A stretch of DNA of 64,000 nucleotides. Source: Streptomyces sp. NBC_00670. GTDB lineage: Bacteria > Actinomycetota > Actinomycetes > Streptomycetales > Streptomycetaceae. A model generated the notes under the pieces. It saw only the letters and a program-made list of their open reading frames with translations. It ran no database searches and was not told the DNA's origin. The stretch spans positions 4,837,001 through 4,901,000 of the forward strand of contig NZ_CP109017.1 in assembly GCF_036226765.1 (NCBI RefSeq), read 5' to 3'. This document shows, in pieces, positions 41,435 through 48,605 of the stretch. Position 1 is the stretch's first letter, and each line of letters opens with the position of its first letter. Made by a program: the position numbers and the translations under genes.

Positions 41435-42190
41435 ATGCAGAGTTCTCTTTTCGCCCACAACGACCAGCAGACCCAGGAGCGCTACAGCCTGCAGAACGCG
41501 CAGCTGCTGCGCGTCGTCCTGGAGGGGCACGACGACGTCCTGGCCCGCAAGGGCACGATGGTCGCCTACCAGGGGCTCGTCGAGTTCGACGCCGAGTACC
41601 AGCACGGCGGCAGGCGACGCGCGCGTGCGCACACCGGCGAGGGCCTGGACCTGATGCGCTGCCACGGTCAGGGCATCGTCTACCTCGCCAACCTGGCCCA
41701 GTACGTGCACCTGGTGGACGTCGAGCAGGACGGCCTCACCGTCGACAGCGCCTACGTCCTCGCGATGGACTCCTCGCTGCACCACGAGGTCATCGCCGTC
41801 GACAGCCAGTACGGCATCTCCGGCTCCGGCAAGTACCAGCTCAACATCACCGGACACGGCAAGGTCGCCCTGATGACCTCCGGCGCCCCGCTGATGATGC
41901 AGGTCACGCCCGACAAGTACGTCAACTGCGACGCCGACGCCATCGTTGCCTGGTCCACCGGGCTGCGGGTGCAGATGCAGGCCCAGACGCACTCCTCGGG
42001 GGTGTGGCGGCGCCGCGGCAACACCGGTGAGGGCTGGGAGCTCAGCTTCATGGGCAGCGGCTACGCGCTCGTCCAGCCCAGCGAGCTGCTGCCGCCGCAG
42101 AACGCGGTGATCGGCCAGGGCCTCGCCGCCCAATTCGGCATGGGCCAGCAGGGCGCCCGCGGCCAGAACCAGGGCAACGTCTGGAGCTGA
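41435..42190 (+). CDS. AIM24 family protein (second stand-alone copy)
   Basis: A 251-residue AIM24/DUF124 protein: LEGHDDVLARKGTMVAYQG near 28-46, LMRCHGQGIVYLANLA near 72, VAWSTGLRVQMQAQTH near 172 and FMGSGYALVQPSELLPPQN near the end, with a short Gln/Gly-rich tail. GGGGAG is upstream of the ATG. It is the last gene of the TerD-AIM24 operon; a strong terminator follows. Confidence 0.88.
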   Translation: MQSSLFAHNDQQTQERYSLQNAQLLRVVLEGHDDVLARKGTMVAYQGLVEFDAEYQHGGRRRARAHTGEGLDLMRCHGQGIVYLANLAQYVHLVDVEQDGLTVDSAYVLAMDSSLHHEVIAVDSQYGISGSGKYQLNITGHGKVALMTSGAPLMMQVTPDKYVNCDADAIVAWSTGLRVQMQAQTHSSGVWRRRGNTGEGWELSFMGSGYALVQPSELLPPQNAVIGQGLAAQFGMGQQGARGQNQGNVWS

Positions 42191-42205
42191 CCCCGGCAGA
42201 CAGCG

Positions 42206-42239
42206 GTAAGGGGCGCCCGCCATGGCGGGCGCCCCTTAC
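42206..42239. terminator. Terminator after the AIM24 operon
   Basis: A perfect 15-bp stem (GTAAGGGGCGCCCGC with its complement, CATG loop) between the AIM24 gene and the convergent Nudix gene. It probably acts on both. Confidence 0.9.
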
Positions 42240-42277
42240 TCGTGCACGTTACTCGTACCGTTACTCGCGCCCGGCCG

Positions 42278-42805
42278 TCAGAGTCCGGCCCGCGTCGCCT
42301 CCAGCAGCCGGACGACCGAGTCGTCCGCCACGTCCGCCACCGCGTCGTACGGGAACCAGCGCAGGTCGAGCGATTCCTCGCTGATCGCCTCGACCGCCCC
42401 CTTTGGGGCGAGCGCCGCGTACTGGACGTCGAGGTGCCACGCGCACGGCGTGTGGTGCCGGTCCAGCCGCACCGGCCCGCCCGGCAGCAGCGTCAGCCCC
42501 GCGATGCCGGACTCCTCCGTCGCCTCGCGCAGCGCCGACGCCGCCAGGGAGGCGTCCTCGGGCTCGCAGTGGCCGCCCATCTGCAGCCAGATGCGCAGCT
42601 TCCGGTGCAGGGTCAGCAGCACGCGCCCGCGCGAGGGGTCGATCACCATGGCGCTCGCCGTGAGGTGCCCGTCCCGGCAGGCCTTCCACATGCCGTCCGG
42701 ATGAGCCGCGAGGTGGTCCAGGTAGAGCCGGCGCAGCGCGTCCTGCTCCGGGTCCTGGTCCTCGTAGCCCTTGAGGACAAGGACGGCGTCGTCGAACAGG
42801 CTCAC
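42278..42805 (-). CDS. Nudix hydrolase
   Basis: A 175-residue Nudix protein with the box GGHCEPED, then REATEESGI (near 92-114), after an N-terminal helical region (DALRRLYLDHLAAHPDGMWKA). The substrate is unknown. The GTG start at 42805 overlaps the stop of the DUF2342 gene (GTGA), so translation is coupled. Confidence 0.88.
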   Translation of the reverse strand: MSLFDDAVLVLKGYEDQDPEQDALRRLYLDHLAAHPDGMWKACRDGHLTASAMVIDPSRGRVLLTLHRKLRIWLQMGGHCEPEDASLAASALREATEESGIAGLTLLPGGPVRLDRHHTPCAWHLDVQYAALAPKGAVEAISEESLDLRWFPYDAVADVADDSVVRLLEATRAGL

Positions 42806-44298
42806 TCGGCGCCGTCGCCCTTGCTGTCGTTCTCGCCCTTGTCGTCGCCCTTGCCGCCCTTGCCGCCCTTGCCGTCGTCCCCGTCCGCGGAGCCGTCGTC
42901 GTCCTTCTTCAGGTCGGGCTTCGTGTCGGGCTTGTGCGCCGCCTCGCCGAGCATCTTGTCCAGCTCGGAGAAGTCCAGCTGCTCGTGGTGGACGAAGCCG
43001 TCCGGGTCGTCCAGGTCGGAGGCGTTCGGCAGCATGTCCGGGTGCGCCCACAGCGCGTCCCGGCCGTCCACACCGCGTGCGTCGGCCAGCGACGCCCACA
43101 GCCGGGAGGCGTCCCGCAGCCGGCGCGGGCGCAGCTGCAGACCGATGAGCGTGGCGAACGTCTGTTCGGCCGGGCCGCCCGAGGCGCGGCGCCTGCGCAG
43201 CGTCTCGCGCAGCGCGTCCGCCGACGACAGGCGCGGCTTGGCCGCCGCGTGCACGACCGCGTCCACCCAGCCCTCGACCAGCGCCAGCGCCGTCTCCAGA
43301 CGGGCCAGGGCGGCCTTCTGCTCCGGGGTGTCCTCCGGCTGGAACATGCCCTGCTGGAGCGCCTGCTGCAGCTCCTCGGGGTTCTGCGGGTCGAACTGGC
43401 CGACCACGTCCTCCAGCTTCGCGGTGTCGACCTTGATCCCGCGCGCGTACCCCTCGACGGCACCGAAGAGGTGCGAGCGCAGCCACGGCACATGGGCGAA
43501 CAGCCGCTGGTGGGCGGCCTCGCGCAGGGCCAGGTACAGCCGTACCTCCTCCATCGGCACGCCCAGGTCCTTGCCGAAGCCCTCGATGTTCAGCGGCAGC
43601 AGCGCGGCCTTGCCGGCCGGGCCGAGCGGCAGGCCGATGTCGGTCGAGCCGACGACCTCGCCCGCGAGCACGCCGACGGCCTGCCCGATCTGCGTGCCGA
43701 ACATGGCGCCGCCCATCGAGCGCATCATGCCGATGAGGGGACCGGCCATCGCCTGCATCTCCTCCGGCAGGACATCGCCCATGGCCGCGCCGACGCGCTC
43801 GGCGACCGGGTCCACCAGGTCCTTCCACACCGGCAGCGTCGCCTCGACCCACTCCGCGCGGCTCCAGGCCACGGCGGTGCCCGCACCCGACGGCAGGGAC
43901 GTCGCGTCGTCGAGCCACAGGTCGGCCAGGCGGACGGCCTCCTGGACCGCCGCACGCTCGGCGGGGCCCACGCTCGCGTCCTTGGTGCCGTTCGGTGCGC
44001 CCTGGGCGACCGTCTGGCGGGCGATCTGCTGGGCCATGTCCCAGTTCACCGGCCCGCCCTCGTAGGAGAGCATCTGGCCGAGCTGCTGGAACGCGGCCCC
44101 CAGATCGCTGGGGTTCAGGGAACCGAACATCGCTGCGAACGGGTTGTCGGCGCCGGCGCCGCCGGCTCCGGGCGACCCGAAACCGAACGGATTGGCCGGT
44201 CCCTGACCACCACCGCTCTGCTGGTCCTTCTTCTTGCCCTCGTCGCCGTCGTCCGGCTCCTCCGGCGGAAGGCCGAATCCGAATGGGGTGTCACTCAC
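42802..44298 (-). CDS. DUF2342 zinc-metalloprotease-like protein
   Basis: A 498-residue protein of the actinobacterial DUF2342/TIGR03624 family. The first about 60 residues are Gly/Pro-rich (NPFGFGSPG type). The core (about 60-450) carries REAAHQRLFAHVPWL near 268, where H-x3-H-like positions replace a standard HExxH, so catalysis is uncertain. The last about 35 residues are a Lys/Asp/Gly repeat tail (GKGGKGDDK). The GTG at 44298 has GAGGAA upstream. The mycobacterial counterpart (Rv3195) is in the same neighbourhood. It probably acts in the cytoplasm; function unknown. Confidence 0.82.
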   Translation of the reverse strand: MSDTPFGFGLPPEEPDDGDEGKKKDQQSGGGQGPANPFGFGSPGAGGAGADNPFAAMFGSLNPSDLGAAFQQLGQMLSYEGGPVNWDMAQQIARQTVAQGAPNGTKDASVGPAERAAVQEAVRLADLWLDDATSLPSGAGTAVAWSRAEWVEATLPVWKDLVDPVAERVGAAMGDVLPEEMQAMAGPLIGMMRSMGGAMFGTQIGQAVGVLAGEVVGSTDIGLPLGPAGKAALLPLNIEGFGKDLGVPMEEVRLYLALREAAHQRLFAHVPWLRSHLFGAVEGYARGIKVDTAKLEDVVGQFDPQNPEELQQALQQGMFQPEDTPEQKAALARLETALALVEGWVDAVVHAAAKPRLSSADALRETLRRRRASGGPAEQTFATLIGLQLRPRRLRDASRLWASLADARGVDGRDALWAHPDMLPNASDLDDPDGFVHHEQLDFSELDKMLGEAAHKPDTKPDLKKDDDGSADGDDGKGGKGGKGDDKGENDSKGDGAE

Positions 44299-44505
44299 GG
44301 GGTTCCTCGGCTGGTTGGGCCACCGGCTCTCACTCCGGCGGCTGGCTGCCCGACAACACCACCCAGCGTAGACACCTGGACCGGTTCGGGCCTCGGTGCG
44401 TCGCCGACTCCTGGGCTGCGGCAGGATGGATGCCACCCGGTGCGCACGCGTCCACCGCCTGCGTACCGTCGCGCTCGTACTGAAGACAACCGCTGGAGAC
44501 GCCCG

Positions 44506-45615
44506 GTGAGTTCCCCAGATCCGCAGGTTCGCGCAGCGCGAAACCACACAACCGGCCCGGCCGGCCGCGGCCCCGTCGTCGCGGTCACCGGTGCCGCGAC
44601 CGGGGTCGGAGCCCTGCTCACCGAGCGGCTCGCCGCCTCGGACGAGATCGGACAGGTGATCGCGCTCGACGAGCGGCGCGGCGAGTGCGCCGCCGCCCAG
44701 TGGCACGTCCTCGACGTGCGCGACCCGGCCATCGCGGAGAAGCTGCGCGGCGCGGACGTCGTCGTCCACCTGGCCCTCGACCTGGATCTCGAGACCGACG
44801 CCGCCGCCCGGACGGCCTACAACGTCCGGGGGACGCAGACCGTGCTGACCGCCGCCGCGGCGGCCGGGGTGCACCGGGTGGTGCTCTGCACCTCCGCGAT
44901 GGTCTACGGGGCACTGCCGGACAACGAGCTGCCGCTCTCCGAGGACGCCGAGCTGCGGGCCACCGCGGAGGCGACCGGGGTGGGCGACCTGCTGGAGATC
45001 GAACGGCTGGCCCGGCGGGCCCCGCGCGCGCACCCCGGGCTCAACGTGACCGTCGTCCGCCCCGCCGTCCTGGTCGGCGGCACGGACACCGCGCTGACCA
45101 GGTACTTCGAGTCGCCCCGACTGCTCGTCGTCGCCGGGTCGCGGCCCGCCTGGCAGTTCTGCCACGTCGAGGATCTGTGCGGGGCGCTGGAGTACGCCGT
45201 CCTGGAGAAGGCCGACGGGGAACTCGCCGTCGGCTGCGACGGCTGGCTGGAGCAGGAGGAGGTCGAGGAGCTCAGCGGCATCCGGCGCATGGAGCTGCCG
45301 TCGGCCGTGGCGCTGGGCGCGGCGGCGCGGCTGCACCGCATCGGGCTCACCCCGTCGCCCGCGGGCGACCTCGCCTACACGATGTACCCCTGGGTGGTGA
45401 GCGGGAGCCGGCTGCACGACGCGGGCTGGCGGCCGCGCTGGACCAACGAGGAGGTGCTCGCGGCGCTCCTGGAGGAGGTCTCCGGACGGCACACGGTGGC
45501 CGGACGGCGGCTGGGCCGCAAGGACGCGACGGCGGCGGGCGCGGCGGGGGCGACGGTGGCGCTGCTGGGCGCGGCGGCGGTCGTACGGCGGGCGCGCAAG
45601 GCGCGGCGGCGGTAG
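44506..45615 (+). CDS. NAD-dependent epimerase/SDR family protein
   Basis: A 369-residue extended short-chain dehydrogenase. Rossmann start VAVTGAATGVGALL near 26, AxDVVVHLALDLD near 85, and a YGxxP segment (MVYGALPDNE) with a Ser/Thr-x-Tyr-type active site. No clear YxxxK is visible in the usual place, so substrate chemistry is uncertain. A hydrophobic patch near the C-terminus (AGAAGATVALLGAAAVV) before an Arg-rich end could anchor it to the membrane. GTG start with GGAGA upstream; divergent from DUF2342. Confidence 0.8.
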   Translation: MSSPDPQVRAARNHTTGPAGRGPVVAVTGAATGVGALLTERLAASDEIGQVIALDERRGECAAAQWHVLDVRDPAIAEKLRGADVVVHLALDLDLETDAAARTAYNVRGTQTVLTAAAAAGVHRVVLCTSAMVYGALPDNELPLSEDAELRATAEATGVGDLLEIERLARRAPRAHPGLNVTVVRPAVLVGGTDTALTRYFESPRLLVVAGSRPAWQFCHVEDLCGALEYAVLEKADGELAVGCDGWLEQEEVEELSGIRRMELPSAVALGAAARLHRIGLTPSPAGDLAYTMYPWVVSGSRLHDAGWRPRWTNEEVLAALLEEVSGRHTVAGRRLGRKDATAAGAAGATVALLGAAAVVRRARKARRR

Positions 45616-45627
45616 ACGGCTCGGGGC

Positions 45628-45682
45628 GCGCTGGACGCCGGACGCCGGGCATCGGACATCGGACGCCGGGCGCCGGGTGTGC
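45628..45682. repeat. Degenerate GGACGCC/GGGCATC short repeats
   Basis: A run of related heptamers (GGACGCC, GGACGCC, GGGCATC, GGACATC, GGACGCC, GGGCGCC) in the 135-bp gap between the SDR gene and moaE. Probably slippage-derived filler; no function assigned. Confidence 0.55.
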
Positions 45683-45750
45683 GCGGCCGGTTGCCGGATG
45701 ATCCGGTCGTACGTTCCCTGGTTGTCGGTGCCGTGCGGCACGATGGGGGG

Positions 45751-46218
45751 ATGGCTGGTATCCAGGAGCACCCCGGTGAGCGCGCGGCCGGGGATCCCAT
45801 CAAGTTGCTCGGCATCCGTGACACGCCGCTCTCCGTCGACGAGGTCTTCCGGGCCGTGGGGGACGACGCCGCCGGAGGCACCGCGCTGTTCGTCGGCACC
45901 GTGCGCGACCACGACGGTGGGGCCGACGTCGACGCCCTGTCGTACTCGGGCCACCCGAGCGCCGAGGCCGAGCTGCGGCGCGTGGCCGAGAAGGTCGTCG
46001 CCGACTACCCCGTGCGCGCGCTGGCCGCGGTCCACCGGGTGGGAGACCTGACCGTCGGCGACCTCGCCGTCGTCGTCGCCGTGGCCTGCCCGCACCGCGG
46101 CGAGGCCTTCGAGGCGTGCCGGAAGCTGATCGACGACCTCAAGCACGAGGTGCCCATCTGGAAGCACCAGACGTTCTCCGACGGGACGGAGGAATGGGTG
46201 GGCGCCGACGCCTGCTGA
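45751..46218 (+). CDS. moaE: Molybdopterin synthase catalytic subunit MoaE
   Basis: A 155-residue MoaE. The family blocks are FVGTVRDHDGGADVDALSYSGH (near 51-72), VGDLTVGDLAVVVAVACPHRGEAFEAC and the active-site KHEVPIWKHQTFSDG (near 132-146) containing the catalytic Lys residues. It transfers sulfur from thiocarboxylated MoaD to precursor Z in molybdenum-cofactor synthesis, downstream of MoeZ-type activation. The ATG at 45751 is the last of several possible starts; an upstream in-frame start would add a non-conserved extension. Confidence 0.92.
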   Translation: MAGIQEHPGERAAGDPIKLLGIRDTPLSVDEVFRAVGDDAAGGTALFVGTVRDHDGGADVDALSYSGHPSAEAELRRVAEKVVADYPVRALAAVHRVGDLTVGDLAVVVAVACPHRGEAFEACRKLIDDLKHEVPIWKHQTFSDGTEEWVGADAC

Positions 46219-46380
46219 TCCGCTGCCCCCGGCCCGCGCGCCCGCCGCTCCACGCTCCCGCGACACGCGCCGGCCGCCCCCTCCGGAGGCGTGACCCACC
46301 CCCTGGCATGCGCGTTAGCATGCGGATGATTAATCTGTTGATCAGTCAGTCGCGGACGCTCAAGGGGTTGGGAGGTCGGC

Positions 46381-46545
46381 ATGGCGGCGCTCGCCTGGTT
46401 GCTGATTCCGTTCGTTGCCGCGATCGGTGCCGGACTGTGGGGCGGCTGGGCCGGCCGGAACCGCAAGACCATCGGTGACGGTTCCGAACTCGCCGGATAC
46501 GCCCGCTTCCGCGAGGCCATGGAGAAGCCCCGCACCGGGGTCTGA
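46381..46545 (+). CDS. 54-residue single-pass membrane protein
   Basis: A short gene with an excellent ribosome-binding site (GGGAGG, 6 nt before the ATG). The protein is one hydrophobic helix (about 4-24, with Gly/Trp near its end), a short basic NRK turn and an amphipathic C-terminus (ELAGYARFREAMEKP). The predicted topology is N-out or N-in single pass. No family recognised. It lies between moaE and the PDZ-Lon protease gene and could be missed by automatic annotation. Confidence 0.7.
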   Translation: MAALAWLLIPFVAAIGAGLWGGWAGRNRKTIGDGSELAGYARFREAMEKPRTGV

Positions 46546-46709
46546 GGCCCCGCGGCGCACGGCCGGACCCGCCGGCGTCCTCAGGGGCGTCGGCGCCCCT
46601 CGCGCTCCGGAAAGGGCGCTCGCGCCCAGGAAAGGGAGCCGGCGTCCCTCTCGCCCCGGACGGACGGCCCCGACGGTGCGCCTACAGGTGCGTCCCGTAC
46701 TGTCGTTCC

Positions 46710-47807
46710 ATGCCACGCCGCACCGCGACGATGCTCGCCTCCACCTTGATGCTGATCGCACTCCTGTGCGCGGGGGTGTTCATCAAAGTGCCGTACGCGG
46801 AGATGTCCCCGGGGCCCACGGTGAACACGCTCGGCGACCACGACGGCGAGCCGGTGCTGCAGATCTCCGGGCACAAGACCTACGGGACGAGCGGTCACCT
46901 CAACATGACCACCGTCCGCGTCACCAGTGCCGACTACAAGATGAACCTCGTGGAGGCCGTCTACGGGTGGCTCGCGCACGACGACAAGGTCGTCCCGCAC
47001 GACACGCTCTACCCCGACGGCAAGACGGAGGAGCAGTCCACCCAGGAGAACGCGGAGGAGTTCAGCCAGTCCCAGGAGAGCGCCAAGGTGGCCGCCCTCA
47101 AGGAGCTCGGCATCCCCGTCGAGTCCTGGGTGATCGTCTCGACCGTCCTCAAGGACTCCCCGGCCGAGGGCAGGCTGCACGCCGGTGACGTGATCAAGGC
47201 CGTCGACGGCACGGCGGTGAAGGCCCCCGACGACGTCGCCGACCTGGTCACCAAGCACAAGCCCGGCGAGAAGGTCTCCTTCACCATCGTCCCCGCCAAG
47301 GAGCAGGCCGCCGCCGAGAAGGAGCACCGGAAGGCGACGAAGACGGAGCAGGTGACGATCACCACCGCCACGTCCGACGACACGGGCGCCGAGCGCGCCA
47401 TCGTCGGGATCTCCGCCGGAACCGATCACACGTTCCCGTTCTCCATCGACATCAAGCTCGCCGACGTCGGCGGACCGAGCGCCGGTCTGATGTTCGCCCT
47501 CGGCATCTACGACAAGCTCACCCCCGGCAGCCTGACCGGCGGCACGTTCGTGGCGGGCACCGGGACCATCGACGACGCGGGCAAGGTGGGCCCCATCGGC
47601 GGCGTGGAGATGAAGACCGTCGGGGCGCGCGACAAGGGCGCCCGCTACTTCCTGACGCCCAAGGACAACTGCGCCGCCGCCGCGAAGGACACCCCCGACG
47701 GGCTCACGCTCGTCAAGGTGGACACCATCGGCGACGCCCTGGACGCCCTGAAGGACATCCGTGGCGGTCACACCGACGACCTGCCGAAGTGCACCACCAA
47801 GGGATGA
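46710..47807 (+). CDS. PDZ and Lon-type (S16) membrane serine protease, YlbL family
   Basis: A 365-residue protein. The N-terminal membrane segment (about 9-26) puts the rest outside. A PDZ domain follows (about 130-230; VLKDSPAEGRLHAGDVIKAVDG), then a Lon-type proteolytic domain with Ser in GGPSAGLMFAL (near 256) and Lys in GGVEMKTVGA (near 310), the S16 dyad. TACTGT six bases before the ATG suggests a leaderless transcript. In mycobacteria the counterpart (Rv3194c) neighbours UPF0182, as here. It is presumably a surface quality-control or regulatory protease. Confidence 0.92.
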   Translation: MPRRTATMLASTLMLIALLCAGVFIKVPYAEMSPGPTVNTLGDHDGEPVLQISGHKTYGTSGHLNMTTVRVTSADYKMNLVEAVYGWLAHDDKVVPHDTLYPDGKTEEQSTQENAEEFSQSQESAKVAALKELGIPVESWVIVSTVLKDSPAEGRLHAGDVIKAVDGTAVKAPDDVADLVTKHKPGEKVSFTIVPAKEQAAAEKEHRKATKTEQVTITTATSDDTGAERAIVGISAGTDHTFPFSIDIKLADVGGPSAGLMFALGIYDKLTPGSLTGGTFVAGTGTIDDAGKVGPIGGVEMKTVGARDKGARYFLTPKDNCAAAAKDTPDGLTLVKVDTIGDALDALKDIRGGHTDDLPKCTTKG

Positions 47808-47825
47808 GCACCACCGGACGGTGAC

Positions 47826-47859
47826 GCCCGGCACGCGCGCGTGCGCACGCGTGCCGGGC
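47826..47859. terminator. Convergent terminator between YlbL-type protease and PPA1309 genes
   Basis: A 12-bp perfect stem (GCCCGGCACGCG with its complement) around a GC-rich loop, between converging genes. Confidence 0.75.
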
Positions 47860-47887
47860 AGGAACGCCTCTCGGGGAGGACCGGGCG

Positions 47888-48433
47888 TCAGTCCTCGAAC
47901 GTCGCCGCCAGCGCCTCCGCGAGACCCGGCACCAGGTCCGCCCCCGTGAGCACCTCCGAGGGCGCGTCCTTCTCCCGCAGCCGCAGCGCGGACTCGCGGG
48001 TGCCGTCCCGCAGCACGGCGACCGTCATGCGCACCTCCTGCCGGTCCGGGTGCTCGGCGACCCACTGGTTCAGCCGGGACTCGTCCAGGTCGCCGGGGAC
48101 CGCGGCCTCGGCCGACGGCGGCAGCATCAGGCGCTCCACCGTGAGCGCGCAGCCGGCCACCGCGTCGGGCCAGGCGATGGTGCCGAGGAACTCGTCCAGC
48201 GGCCGGTCCGCGGAGATCTCCTCCTGTTCGATGGGGGTGAGACCGGCGGTGGCCCCGGGTTCGTCGTCCAGGCCGAGCTGCGCCGCGAGGGAGGGTTCCT
48301 GGGCCCGCAGCCGGGCGGTGTCGACGAGGGCGAAGAGGCGAGCGGGCTGGTCCCAGCCGAGGCCCGAGGCGTACTCGTCGATCTCGAGTACGGCCCGGGT
48401 GAGGGGGGTCGCTGCCATGGGAGTGTTGGACAT
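47888..48433 (-). CDS. PPA1309 family protein
   Basis: A 181-residue protein of the actinobacterial PPA1309 family (ATPLTRAVLEIDEYASGLGWDQPARLFALVDT start; WPDAVAGCALTVERLMLPP middle; ALRLREKDAPSEVLTG end). It appears cytoplasmic, with no signal peptide or TM segment. Function unknown. Start: the ATG at 48433 with GAGAGG 9 nt upstream; a GTG two codons earlier is possible. Divergent from UPF0182. Confidence 0.88.
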   Translation of the reverse strand: MSNTPMAATPLTRAVLEIDEYASGLGWDQPARLFALVDTARLRAQEPSLAAQLGLDDEPGATAGLTPIEQEEISADRPLDEFLGTIAWPDAVAGCALTVERLMLPPSAEAAVPGDLDESRLNQWVAEHPDRQEVRMTVAVLRDGTRESALRLREKDAPSEVLTGADLVPGLAEALAATFED

Positions 48434-48605
48434 GGTCACAATCCTCTCTCGTTAATCCCCGGATCCGGGAACCGGTTAAAGCATGAGTAAGTTGCATAGG
48501 TGAGGCCCCGCGATCTCGGGAGACGACCGGGGCCGGCCGACGGGGGTCCGCGCGCACGACAGCGGCGGGGGCCGACCGACCAACAGCGACTTCGAGGTGC
48601 ACACC

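Noticed and set aside
45628..45682. Repeat cluster before moaE as a protein-binding array
   Set aside because: Units drift in length and sequence and show no helical phasing; slippage is the simpler explanation.
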